Positions 52,795-63,000 of a stretch of DNA of 64,000 bases are shown one piece after another. The notes under the pieces are model-generated. The model saw only the letters and a program-made list of their open reading frames with translations. It did no database searches and was not told the DNA's origin. The DNA comes from JAEUIE01 sp046350055 (GTDB lineage: Bacteria > Planctomycetota > Planctomycetia > Gemmatales > HRBIN36): the NCBI GenBank assembly GCA_046350055.1, contig JAXMBC010000001.1, positions 5,084,001-5,148,000 on the forward strand, read 5' to 3'. The translations under genes and the position numbers were made by a program. The stretch's first letter is position 1; every line of letters begins with the position of its first letter.

Positions 52795-52849
52795 TTGACT
52801 AGTGAACCAGAACACAACCTGCACTTCTCAGTGCCATGGGAGATCAGTC

Positions 52850-55066
52850 ATGAAAGCCCTCCAGAATCTCTTCACCACGTCTCGAAGCACCAAACAAACC
52901 GTCCCTGCCCGTAAGGTGCAAAAGCCTCGCATGGAAGTGGAATCGCTGAGCGATCGCATCATGCCGGCCATCACGTCCTCCCTCAATTTCACAACGGGCG
53001 TGCTGGCCATCAATGGTGATGCCGCCAATGATAACGTAAAAATCTTTAAGTCCTTGATGCCTGGTTCATTTACTCAGTCTGCATTCTGGGTTCAGGATCT
53101 AACCAGAAGCACAAACAACATCTCCTTCTACAACGTTGCCAATGTCCGAGAAATACAGTTCAATGGAAACGCAGGCAACGACACAGTTAACGCATCCACG
53201 GTGGATGTCCCCATGCGTCTCCTCGGCGGGGACGGCAATGACACCCTGAATGGCGGTGTTCGCAATGACTGGTTCGATGGCGGCAACGGCTACGACATCC
53301 TTCGTGGCGGCCCTGGAGACGATTACTTCCGCGGCAGTGCAGGCAATGACGATTACTTCGGCGAAGATGGGGCTGATCTGGTCTTCCGCAACGGTCAGAA
53401 TCCCACCTTCAATGGCGGCAATGGCGATGATGTCGTCCTCGGCCTGAATGCCGCCATGACCAATTCCAATATCCGCTTGACTGAGCGTGATCTATCTCAA
53501 TCAGGCGACATGACCGCCGCCCTTTCTGGCAACCTTGTCACCATTACCGGCCCCAGTGGTATAGGTCTGCAACTCATCGGATCCTGGCGAACCGAACGGG
53601 ACAGGATTATCTCGACTGGCAATGTCATCATGAAGACAGCCATCGGAGACATGACGGTGGCCAGTGCCTCCACACCGATCACGATTGAGCTGACGCCAAT
53701 GCGCTATCGGGGACTGCTCAGCGATGTTCCCGGCTATGCCAGTCACGACAGCTACGGAACGGTCAAGCAAGTCCTGTGGACAGGCCTTCCCCTCAATACC
53801 AGCACGGGGCCATTCTCCGATTTTGCCACAAGGACAGGCATCAACATGAACATCTCTACCCCTAGCCTCAAGTGGGGGCTGGCCATGGGAGATGATCTGG
53901 GAAGCTATCTCGCTCCGCTCAATCCTGCCGTGCCTTACTTCTTCGCTTCAGCGGGCACCGATTTCATGGTCAACTACGGTGGTGTGGGTTATGGTCCCAG
54001 CATCTCCGGCGGCACCAACTACCTTACTGTCATCGCTGATCTCAATGATCCCTTCATCTACGCCAAGGTGGGCAATTTCGGCATCGCTGGATCGCTCAAA
54101 GGCTACATCCCCTTCGATCCCTGGGCTGCACCTGACTATCAGCAAAATAAGATCTACGACAACCTCTATGGCACTGGCGCCGTTACCCTGGGTGGCCTTC
54201 CCATCAATCTGTCCGGCAATGCAGTGCTCGATCTCGATGCCAATAACGATGGAGTCTGGGTCGGCGTCTCCAACCAGACCTGGCAGCAGGTGATGAGCAA
54301 CCCGATTTCCTCCGTTAGCGCGATCATGACTGACATCGCCTTCGGTGTGAATGGCAACGTAGAACTCGGGTATGAACTCGCAGGCTTCAACATTGGCATT
54401 CCCCTGGCCAATGCCTCCGTGATGTACAACCGAGGCGACATCTCCTTCCGTGGTGCCACGCCGGATCCCTTCAAGGATACCGTGATGTCCAGCTACATGC
54501 CCAAAGTGAATTTCGATGTCCAGGGCATGATTCGTAACTTTGGTCGGGACTGGAACCTGGAAGCTCATGCCGGTGTAGCCTCTTTCGCCGGGCTCAGTTC
54601 GCAGTCGCTGGATGTGACTTTGAATAATAACGGCGTCACAGTCGATGCCCAGGTGACAGCCCTCGCCGGCATCGGTCAGATGAAAGTCAAAGGCTGGATC
54701 AGCTCCACGGGCGACTTCGGCCTGGTCGGCAATGCCCGTTTTCAGATGGATATCGGCATCGGTGAAGTACTGGCAACTGCCAACGTCAGCTTCGTGCGGC
54801 AGAATGGTGTGATCAGCTTCAATGCTGGCATGAGTGCTCGCGTCGAGATCGGCTCGGACGACTGGAACATCTTCGGTGACCTCAACTTCCAGGTCTCCGC
54901 TCGCCTCAGCTCCACCGGCTTCCAGTTCAGCGGTTCCGGGCGGGCTGAAATCGGCGTTACCCTGGCGGGCGATGAGCACAGCTTCGATCTGGGCTTCAAC
55001 ATCAACAATCGCGGGTTCTCCATCGATATCCCCCTCATCGAAGATGACCTGGTAGTACGCTGGTAA
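52850..55066 (+). CDS. Secreted RTX-like repeat protein with planctomycete N-terminal motif
   Basis: This protein has 738 residues from ATG 52850, preceded by GGGAGAT. A GTG at 52802 would add 16 residues. The basic N-terminus contains RMEVESLSDRIMPA, a version of the planctomycete export motif RLxLExLExRxxP found on many large secreted proteins. RTX-type calcium-binding repeats follow (LLGGDGNDTLNGG, RGGPGDDYFRG, NGGNGDDVVLG; about residues 110-200). The last 450 residues are a beta-rich repetitive region of unknown fold (FGVNGNVELGYELAGF, LNFQVSARLSSTGFQFSGSGRAEIGVTL) ending in DDLVVRW. It could be an adhesin or matrix protein. No enzyme motif is seen. A perfect hairpin terminator follows. 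Confidence 0.82.
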   Translation: MKALQNLFTTSRSTKQTVPARKVQKPRMEVESLSDRIMPAITSSLNFTTGVLAINGDAANDNVKIFKSLMPGSFTQSAFWVQDLTRSTNNISFYNVANVREIQFNGNAGNDTVNASTVDVPMRLLGGDGNDTLNGGVRNDWFDGGNGYDILRGGPGDDYFRGSAGNDDYFGEDGADLVFRNGQNPTFNGGNGDDVVLGLNAAMTNSNIRLTERDLSQSGDMTAALSGNLVTITGPSGIGLQLIGSWRTERDRIISTGNVIMKTAIGDMTVASASTPITIELTPMRYRGLLSDVPGYASHDSYGTVKQVLWTGLPLNTSTGPFSDFATRTGINMNISTPSLKWGLAMGDDLGSYLAPLNPAVPYFFASAGTDFMVNYGGVGYGPSISGGTNYLTVIADLNDPFIYAKVGNFGIAGSLKGYIPFDPWAAPDYQQNKIYDNLYGTGAVTLGGLPINLSGNAVLDLDANNDGVWVGVSNQTWQQVMSNPISSVSAIMTDIAFGVNGNVELGYELAGFNIGIPLANASVMYNRGDISFRGATPDPFKDTVMSSYMPKVNFDVQGMIRNFGRDWNLEAHAGVASFAGLSSQSLDVTLNNNGVTVDAQVTALAGIGQMKVKGWISSTGDFGLVGNARFQMDIGIGEVLATANVSFVRQNGVISFNAGMSARVEIGSDDWNIFGDLNFQVSARLSSTGFQFSGSGRAEIGVTLAGDEHSFDLGFNINNRGFSIDIPLIEDDLVVRW

Positions 55067-55090
55067 CAACCCAGACCAGATCAACCTCTC

Positions 55091-55114
55091 ACAGCGAGCC
55101 AGCCGGCTCGCTGT
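55091..55114 (+). terminator. Hairpin terminator after the RTX-like gene
   Basis: ACAGCGAGCC and GGCTCGCTGT form a perfect 10-bp stem around the loop AGCC, 24 bp after the stop. The T-rich tail is short (TCTAGTTC). Confidence 0.65.
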
Positions 55115-55180
55115 TCTAGTTCGAGGTGAGCTCTCTTCCTATGAACTCGGGGAGGTTCTTCAGATTATTTTTCAACTCGA

Positions 55181-55207
55181 TGAGGGGTTTGCATTCTCGA
55201 TTCCGCA
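55181..55207 (+). promoter_or_regulatory. Shared promoter-like motif upstream of the autotransporter-repeat gene
   Basis: TGAGGG (55181-55186) and TTCCGCA (55201-55207) with 14 bp between them repeat the element found at 52768-52794. A similar downstream GTGAA follows. It ends 48 bp before the ATG at 55255. Confidence 0.4.
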
Positions 55208-55254
55208 CTGATGGTGAAGGCGATATTTCATTCTAATTCTACCGCGGAGATCCC

Positions 55255-58200
55255 ATGAGCCTCATTCGCCGCAAGTTGTTGTTTGGATGTGCCTTAGGGA
55301 TTCTTCCTCTGGGACAAGCCTGGTCCCAGGATACTACCTGGACCGGGGCAACCAACAGTAACTGGGATTTGGTTTCCAATAACTGGTCCGGAAGTTGGAC
55401 TAACGGTCGAACAGCTATTTTTGCCGGTGCCAATCAGAATCCGATCACGGTCAGTAGCGTCTCCGCCTTTGGCATTTCCTTTACTACGGTGGCTTACACC
55501 CTCAATTCCGGGACCATTACCCTGGTTTCCGGTGGCAGTAGTGCTTCGGGGTTGGTTGCCGGGGAAATCCGGGTGGCCACCGGGCTAACCGCCAACATCA
55601 ACTCGGTCCTCGCTGGCAGCGTCGGATTGAGGAAGAATGGTGACGGCACCCTCGTTCTCTCTGGCAACAATACCTACACCGGCGGCACCACCATTGCCGG
55701 CGGGACATTACAGGTCGGCAATGGTTCCACGACCGGCAGCCTGGGAAGCGGGACAGCCACCATCAATTCCGGCACCTCCCTACGCTACTTCAGGAACGAT
55801 CAACACACTCTGACGACAAGCTTTACCGGCACCGGCACGCTGAACTTTATCGGTACGGGAATCTCAAACCAATCCTCTTACGTACTCACAGGAATCAACA
55901 ACAGCAGCTTTGCTGGTGCGTTGCAAGTCGGCAGCCCGGGTGGCAATGGTGCCCGTGTCGTCGTCAATAATTCGAATCAGTTGGGCACTGCTTCCGTCGC
56001 CATCAACAATGGCAGCCAGATCTACATGCAATCCGAAACATACTCGAATAACTTCACCATCAATGGCATCGGCTGGCTGGAAGGCGCTAACAGTCTTGGC
56101 GCCCTCCGGATGGAGAACGGCTCGACGATCATCGGAAGTGTCACGCTCGCCGGGAATAGTCGCATCGGGACATCCTCCTCGGCCAGTGTCTCCGGAGTGA
56201 TCAGTGGTGGCTTCAGCCTGGAGAAAACGCAGACAGGAACGCTGACGCTTTCAGGCAATAACACTTACACCGGTGGCACCAGCATCAGTGCGGGCACCCT
56301 GAGTGTGAGCAGCAATAGCAATCTGGGCGGCATCGGCGGCGGCCTCACTTTCAACGGCGGCACCCTGCAAGTCACCGGGACGACCTTTACCAGCACTCCT
56401 CGTACGATCACTTGGGGTACTAGCGGCGGTGGTTTCGACATTGCCAGCGCTGCCAACACCTTCACCGTCTCGCAAGACTTGACCAGCGGCGGCAGCCTGA
56501 CCAAGCTCGGTACCGGTACCCTCGTTCTCTCCGGTGCCAACACCTACACCGGTGGCACCTTCCTCAACGCCGGCACCCTCAGCGTTGGCAGTGATGGCAA
56601 CCTCGGCACTGGCACCGGCGGCCTGACATTCAACGGCGGCTCCCTGCGAGCCACCGGTACCTTTACCACCAACCGTGCCACCACGCTCAACGGCAATGGA
56701 TCCTTTGAAGTCACCGGCAGCAATACCCTCACCCACAGCGCGGTGATCAGTGGAGCCGGCGGACTGACCAAGGCTGGCACCGGAACCCTCGTTCTCTCCG
56801 GGGCCAACACCTACACCGGCGGCACCACGCTGGCGGGCGCGGCGGGTTCCACCGTCGTCCTGGGCAACGCCAGTGCCCTTGGGGCCAGCACCAATAGCCT
56901 GACCATCAACGCCGGCAATACGCTGAATCTGAATGGCCAGTTTGCTGGGGGTGGTGTCAATGTCGGAACCTTGACCGGCACGGGGACGATCACCAACAAC
57001 CCTGCAGGCTTGATCGGTGGCGTCTTAAACGTCGGCAACGGCAATGTCTCCAGCACCTTTGCGGGGACATTGCAGGATGGTGGCGGATCGAAGCCGCTGG
57101 CCCTGAACAAAGTGGGCAGCGGGACCTTGACCCTGACAGGGAACAATACGCATAGCGACACAATCATTTCGGGTGGTATCCTCAGCGTTGCCAACAGCAG
57201 CAATCTGGGGGCTGTTGGCAGTATTAAATTCGATGGCGGCGGAGGCACCCTGCAAATCACCGGCAGCAGTCCATTCACTTACGATGGTCAAGTCTTCTTT
57301 TATGCTCCCGGCACGGTGGAGATTGTCGATCCCAGCAACACGATCACCTTCATCGGACCATTACAGAATTCAAATAGTCTTACCAAAGCCGGCGCGGGCA
57401 CCCTCGTGCTGACATTTTCCTCGAATACCTATTCCGGCGGCACCATCCTGAACGGCGGCACCCTCAGTGTGAGCAGCAATAGCAACCTGGGCGGCGGCGG
57501 CCTCACTTTCAACGGCGGCACCCTGCAAGTCACCGGGACGACCTTTAACAATAACTCTCGCTCCATCACCTGGGGTACTAGCGGCGGTGGCTTCGACATC
57601 ACCAGTGCTGCCAACACCTTCACCGTCTCGCAAAACTTGACCAGCGGCGGCAGCCTGACCAAGCTCGGGACCGGTACCCTCGTTCTCTCCGGGGCCAACA
57701 CTTACACCGGCGGCACCAACATCAACGCGGGCATTCTCAGCGTTGGCGGCGATGGCAACCTCGGCACTGGCACCGGCGGCCTGACATTCAATGGCGGCAC
57801 CCTGCAAGCGACTGGCTCCTTTACCACCAACCGTGCCACCACGCTCAACGCCAACGGAACCTTCGAAGTCACCGGCAGCAATACCCTCACCCATAGCGCG
57901 GTGATCAGTGGAGCGGGCGGACTGACCAAGGCTGGCACCGGCACGCTCATTCTCTCTGGGGCCAACACCTACACCGGCGGCACCAAACTGGCGGGATCAG
58001 CCGGGTCTATCGTGAGGCTCGGCAATGCCAACGCACTAGGGAACAGCAACAACAGCCTGACCATCAACGCCGGCAATACGCTCGATTTGAATGGCACGAC
58101 GATCGCTGTTGGAGCCTTGTCGGGTCTCGGAAACGTCACGAATACCAGCGGCACCATTGCCAGTCTCTTCACTGTTGGCAATGGCAATGCTGACAGCACG

Positions 58201-59745
58201 TTCTCGGGCATTATGCAGAATGGGGCACAGCCTCTCGCACTGCAGAAAGTTGGCACGGGCACCCTCATACTTTCCGGTAGCAGCACCTACACGGGTGGCA
58301 CCACGATCAATGCCGGGGCGGTTCGTATTTCCGATGATGCCAACCTGGGCAGCGGTGGCGGTGGACTGACTTTCAACGGCGGCACTCTGCAATCTACTGT
58401 GACTTTTGGCACAGCTCGGCCGACACTACTCAACGCTCCCGGTGGCACTTTTGAAGTCATCGGCACCACACTGACTCATGCCGGCAACATCACTGGCGCG
58501 GGCAGCCTGACGAAGACCGGGACCGGCACACTTGTCCTGTCCGGCAACAACACTTACAGCGGCGGCACCTTCCTCAACAATGGATTCGTCCAGGTGAACA
58601 GCGATTCCCGGCTGGGAAATACCAGTGGAGCGCTCACCTTCAACGGCGGCTTTTTAGCAGCGACATCCTCCTTCAGCATGAATCGGGATGTCGCCATCAA
58701 TGCTGGTGGGGGCACCATGGATGTCTCCCTGAGTAGTAGTATCCTCACGCTCAACGGTAACCTGAGCGGTACCGGCACGCTCACCAAGTCGGGATCGGGT
58801 AGCCTTATCCTGAACGGCAATACCACGGCCCACACCGGCAATGTGACGATTACAGGTGGTTCCCTGCGTTACCTGGATAACGCGGGCTTGCCGGCGAATG
58901 TGACCAATAACGGCGCACTGCTCATCAGCCGATCTGCTACCAGCCCTGCCTTTACCCATACGGGGGTCATCTCCGGCACGGGGGCACTGACGAAGGCTGG
59001 AAGTGCTGCCCTGATCCTTCAGGGGAGTAACACGTACACCGGTTCGACGACGGTCAGTGCCGGTGCCTTAATCATTAATGGCAATCAGTCGGCAGCCAAT
59101 GGAGATTACACGGTCAATGCCGGCGCTACCATCGGTGGTAGTGGTATCGTTGGCAAGCTGATTAATCTCAATGGCGGCGTGATCAGCCCAGGCAATCCCG
59201 GCAGCACCGGTATCCTGACGATCAATGGCGGCCTCAACTTCAATGCCAACTCCAGCTTCCGCGTGGAGTTGCAGGGAAGTGTAGCTGGTTCCGGGTACGA
59301 TCAACTGTTTCTCAACAGCACCACACAAAGTTATGTGATGGTACCTGGCACTCAGTTGATTGGCGACCGGTTGGGCAATTATCAGGCCAACTTCCTGGAT
59401 TCGTTTATGATCGTCAAGGCCAGTCGAGGTGGTATCGGCACCTTCGCCGGCCTGCCTGATGGCGCATTCTTCAACTTCGACGGCCAGGGCTTCCAGATCC
59501 GTTATAACGTACCCGACTCCTTCATCGTTGACCCCACTGGAGCGATAACTGGTTTGGCAGGCATCACCTGGACCGGCGATGATGGTTTCAGCAACTACGG
59601 TACCGATAACGGTGGCAACATCGTGATTGCCGCCGTGCCCGAACCAAGTACCTGGGCGCTCATCCTTGGCACCCTGAGTATCTGCGGTTATGTGGCATAT
59701 CGTCGCCGCCACCGCACTGATGCGGAAGATATTGTCATAGAGTAA
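55255..59745 (+). CDS. PEP-CTERM autotransporter-associated beta-strand repeat protein
   Basis: This 1496-residue secreted protein has a signal peptide (RRKLLFGCALGILPLGQAWSQ), then about fifteen copies of the autotransporter-associated repeat. Each reads like LTKxGTGTLVLSGANTYTGGT, alternating with INAGTLSVGSDGNLG and LTFNGGTLQ strands, predicting a long beta-helix. There is no outer-membrane barrel. Instead the C-terminus is PEP-CTERM: VPEPSTWALILGTLSICGYVAYRRRHR. It is thus an exosortase substrate and probably an adhesive or extracellular-matrix fibre. Two 640-bp segments within it are near-duplicates. GGAG precedes the ATG. It lies downstream of the RTX-like gene after a terminator, with its own copy of the shared upstream motif. 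Confidence 0.93.
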   Translation: MSLIRRKLLFGCALGILPLGQAWSQDTTWTGATNSNWDLVSNNWSGSWTNGRTAIFAGANQNPITVSSVSAFGISFTTVAYTLNSGTITLVSGGSSASGLVAGEIRVATGLTANINSVLAGSVGLRKNGDGTLVLSGNNTYTGGTTIAGGTLQVGNGSTTGSLGSGTATINSGTSLRYFRNDQHTLTTSFTGTGTLNFIGTGISNQSSYVLTGINNSSFAGALQVGSPGGNGARVVVNNSNQLGTASVAINNGSQIYMQSETYSNNFTINGIGWLEGANSLGALRMENGSTIIGSVTLAGNSRIGTSSSASVSGVISGGFSLEKTQTGTLTLSGNNTYTGGTSISAGTLSVSSNSNLGGIGGGLTFNGGTLQVTGTTFTSTPRTITWGTSGGGFDIASAANTFTVSQDLTSGGSLTKLGTGTLVLSGANTYTGGTFLNAGTLSVGSDGNLGTGTGGLTFNGGSLRATGTFTTNRATTLNGNGSFEVTGSNTLTHSAVISGAGGLTKAGTGTLVLSGANTYTGGTTLAGAAGSTVVLGNASALGASTNSLTINAGNTLNLNGQFAGGGVNVGTLTGTGTITNNPAGLIGGVLNVGNGNVSSTFAGTLQDGGGSKPLALNKVGSGTLTLTGNNTHSDTIISGGILSVANSSNLGAVGSIKFDGGGGTLQITGSSPFTYDGQVFFYAPGTVEIVDPSNTITFIGPLQNSNSLTKAGAGTLVLTFSSNTYSGGTILNGGTLSVSSNSNLGGGGLTFNGGTLQVTGTTFNNNSRSITWGTSGGGFDITSAANTFTVSQNLTSGGSLTKLGTGTLVLSGANTYTGGTNINAGILSVGGDGNLGTGTGGLTFNGGTLQATGSFTTNRATTLNANGTFEVTGSNTLTHSAVISGAGGLTKAGTGTLILSGANTYTGGTKLAGSAGSIVRLGNANALGNSNNSLTINAGNTLDLNGTTIAVGALSGLGNVTNTSGTIASLFTVGNGNADSTFSGIMQNGAQPLALQKVGTGTLILSGSSTYTGGTTINAGAVRISDDANLGSGGGGLTFNGGTLQSTVTFGTARPTLLNAPGGTFEVIGTTLTHAGNITGAGSLTKTGTGTLVLSGNNTYSGGTFLNNGFVQVNSDSRLGNTSGALTFNGGFLAATSSFSMNRDVAINAGGGTMDVSLSSSILTLNGNLSGTGTLTKSGSGSLILNGNTTAHTGNVTITGGSLRYLDNAGLPANVTNNGALLISRSATSPAFTHTGVISGTGALTKAGSAALILQGSNTYTGSTTVSAGALIINGNQSAANGDYTVNAGATIGGSGIVGKLINLNGGVISPGNPGSTGILTINGGLNFNANSSFRVELQGSVAGSGYDQLFLNSTTQSYVMVPGTQLIGDRLGNYQANFLDSFMIVKASRGGIGTFAGLPDGAFFNFDGQGFQIRYNVPDSFIVDPTGAITGLAGITWTGDDGFSNYGTDNGGNIVIAAVPEPSTWALILGTLSICGYVAYRRRHRTDAEDIVIE
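56293..56937 (+). repeat. Long internal duplication, copy A
   Basis: This 645-bp coding segment of the beta-helix protein is highly similar to 57457-58095. By eye most positions match, and the only length difference is a net 6 bp. Each copy spans two autotransporter-associated repeat units. Confidence 0.8.
57457..58095 (+). repeat. Long internal duplication, copy B
   Basis: This is the second copy (639 bp) of the segment at 56293-56937, about 1160 bp downstream and in the same frame and orientation. It indicates recent expansion of the fibre by recombination or conversion between repeats. Confidence 0.8.
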
Positions 59746-59904
59746 ATCCCGCTGTCATACACGACAGACTTGTAAAGAGTGGTGCCTGAAGTCTGCCGCG
59801 TGTAATACTCTGATTGCAGCGAGGTCCGTATGCACCGTTCTGTTTACCTGTTGAACTGGCTACTATAGATCTTGCCCCGACCAGGCGCTATGCCTGTGAA
59901 AAAA

Positions 59905-59946
59905 GCGTCAGCAAACATACACCGTTTCCGGCGTATGTTCTGACGC
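59905..59946. repeat. Bulged hairpin in convergent spacer
   Basis: GCGTCAGCAAACATAC pairs with GTATGTTCTGACGC as a 14-bp stem with a 2-nt bulge and a 12-nt loop. It lies between two convergent genes and could terminate plus-strand transcription, although it is 160 bp past the stop. Confidence 0.5.
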
Positions 59947-59971
59947 TCACAAAATTGAATGTAATGGCGAG

Positions 59972-60003
59972 CAACAGTCGGGAGTAGTGGCTCCCGACTG
60001 TTG
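59972..60003 (-). terminator. Perfect 13-bp hairpin terminator of the metalloprotease gene
   Basis: CAACAGTCGGGAG (59972-59984) and CTCCCGACTGTTG (59991-60003) form a perfect stem with loop TAGTGG, 5 bp past the stop at 60009 on the minus strand. The tail toward lower coordinates has few T residues. Confidence 0.65.
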
Positions 60004-60008
60004 TGTGG

Positions 60009-63000
60009 CTAGAGACTGACGAGAGATTCATTCGCCTCACGGTCGTTGATGTCACTTGCCAGCAGACAGAAGAAGAGATCAGCATCATTCCCACCAAGCA
60101 GGATGTTGCCGCCGCCATTAGTTCGTACGGTGGCACTTGTCAGCTTGGGGACATTAACGCCATTGCTGGTCGTCAGATTAGAGACGCGTTCGCTGTTGCT
60201 CGCCTCACGACCCCATTCTGCACGTATGGCACGCAGGGCTGACGCGTTGGTGTCGTAATTGGTGGTGCCGGCAATCAGAAGATCGTCACCTTCATTGCCC
60301 ACCAGTGTGCTGGCGAGCCTGCCGGCGATGAGCAAATCGCGGCCACGACTGCCATTCAGAATGTTCCCACCATTGCCCACCAGAATGTCATTCCCTGAAC
60401 CACCGGTTACATTGTTGATGTTGCGGATGCCCCTGGAGAACCCAGTGGCCGTGCCTACGACGAGGTTGACTTCCACATCTTCGCTTGTGCCACCCCAGCC
60501 GCCGCTGCCAGCCAGTGCTTGAACTTCCGTGGTTGTCAATGCCCGGTTGAAGATAGAAACCTCATCCATCCGACCCTGGAAGAAATCACCCGGGAACAAG
60601 GCTGGCAGTGAAGTGCCGATCAATTTTGATCCCTGCAATGGCAAGGGTGTACCAGTGTAACTCATCGTTCCGTCAACCACTCCATTCACGTAGAGTGTAA
60701 TGGTCTTGGCAATATCATCACGCACAGCAGCCAGATGATACCACTGCCCATCCTCCAGCGTGGTTGAGCCTGTAGACATGGAACTCATCTCGTCAGTTGA
60801 CTGAAACCAGAAGAGAGTTCGATCATCGAGGATGCCAAGGGAGCCTTGAGAATATCCACCACTTGGATCGAAATCAGCCAGCAGGTATTTGTAATGGTCC
60901 AGAGTATCCATGGAGACCCAGACGGATACCGAAAGACTGCCCTGCACATTGAATGATGGATCGGTACCCAGATCAACGTAGTCGTCCAGACCATCGAATT
61001 GAAACGCCTGGCCATTCCGACCCGTGCCGAAGGTCACACCATTCTGTGGTGTCCCTGGATTGATCCCATAGACATCCTGAAAATTGTTTTCCGCGAGGTA
61101 GCGACTGATACCGCCTGGGATCGAGCCCGGATCGACATCAGTGCCGGAATAGTCAAGCGAGTTGTTTCCCAGTCCACCATCCAGTGATTGGGCTGGCCCG
61201 GTGCCGGGTATGACGCGGAAAACATCATCTCCCAGACCACCGCGGATGGAGAGTTCTTCCAGGGAGCCGTATTGGACTGGGGCAATACCGGTTCGCCTGA
61301 CGAGGCCGGTGCTTACCAGGAACGTCTGTCCTGCGCCAGTATCTTGATCATCGAACTGAATAGTATCAATCCCATCCTGGCCTTCGACCGTCACGGGGCT
61401 CCATAGTGCACTGAGTGAATTGGCGACTGGTCTGCCGTTGGCGTCAACTGCGTATCCGGTTCCCAGCGTGATGGAGTCGCCACCGGGACCGGCATTTACT
61501 TGCAGTCCATGTACCACGCCTCCAGGAGTGGAACGAATGTTGAGGTAGTCATTGCCTGTTCCAGCGTTCAGGGTGATCGATTCCATGCCGTCAAAGAGTA
61601 CGTTCTGATCGAATCGAATCGGACCGATGAAGCGTGAAGCTCGCGACTTCACCGCGCCTTGGCCGTCATCGCTGCCGCTGATTTCGTAGTGCCGGTTCGT
61701 AACGGTCCCGTCATCGTGCAAGATGAGTTGGTCATCGCCGCCAGTGTCGAGAATTCTCAGTGAGGCGATGCTGGTCAGCATGTTACTGGTGTTGCCAACC
61801 TCGATCAGGTCATTACCCGACCCAGGGGTAAGCATGAGTGAGCCAGCCAGATCTTCCACCCGAACCGTGTTACCGCCGCTGCCTCCCAGGAAGAGCAGCT
61901 TTTCAGTGCCACTATACTGCAAAGTCATTTGCTCGCTGCTGATGTAAGGGGAAGTGGCAGCACCGAATTCGAACCCCATGCGGTACGCATCTGGAGTCGT
62001 TCGTCCCTGATCCTGCATGTTGATCGTATCCGAACCAGCTTGTCCATCGACCAGGAGTCGGCTCAGTCCAACAAGCTGATTCGCGGAATTGCCAATATTC
62101 ACGATGTCGTTGCCCGCTCCGGCATAGAGGTTAAAGCCGAAGAAATAAGGAGCCGTCGGGTTTCCCTGAATGTTGGTGGTATCGGTAGCTTTGCCTTCCT
62201 GTAGTTGGAATGCCCAAATATTGGTAAAGAAGACAGGTGCGGCAGCTGAACGGCCATAAGAATTGGTTGTGATCGTATGAGTGTACGTATCACTCGCTTT
62301 TGATGCCCGATCGTCGATAGTCAGGTTGTCCACAATCCCCTGACCAATAACACTGACCACGCCTTGAATCTTGTTCATGCCCGTGGTCTCCGAACCCACG
62401 GTGATATTGTTCTGGCCAGTCTGTGTGTTGAGGATCAGATCGCCGCTGGTGCCATTGACACGAACGGAATCACTGCCAGTTCCCAGTGCGATGGTGGTTG
62501 TTACCCCAGGGGCATCTCCAGGCGTATCGTGAATGCGGAATGTATTGCCGCCACTGCCAGCCGAAACTTGCAGTGAATTGACATCCGTGCCAACCATGAC
62601 GATGTCGCCGGAGGGTGTCAAACCGCTGAGGTTGTAGTTCTTCTTGTCCTTGTACAGGATGACTGTTCGCTGCGTGGTATCAGCAGAGGCATCCACTATC
62701 ACACCGGTGTAACCCCTGACATTACTGATGGTGACCTGGCCGGTGATGGAGCGGACATCGCCAGTTTTACCGATATCAACAGCATCATTACCGTTCTGCC
62801 CGTTGATATTGAGCGAAGCAGCGGTGGTTTGTACGAAGACTCGATCACTACCGTTACCGGTATTCAGCGTTACCGGAGTATTAGGAGTGCTTTGCACCAG
62901 GAACTGATTGCCACCACTGCCACCGTTGATCTGAAACTTTGTGAATATGACGTTCGAGTTCCAAGCCACTGCACCGGGCAAGCCGGTTAACAGGTTCCTT

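Noticed and set aside
53948..55084. 378-residue antisense frame across the RTX-like gene
   Set aside because: It is a mirror of the repetitive Gly/Asp-rich coding strand, with no independent features.
56251..58392. Several antisense frames repeating MLAPERTRVPVP-like sequence
   Set aside because: They are shadows of the tandem beta-helix repeats and recur only because the sense strand repeats.
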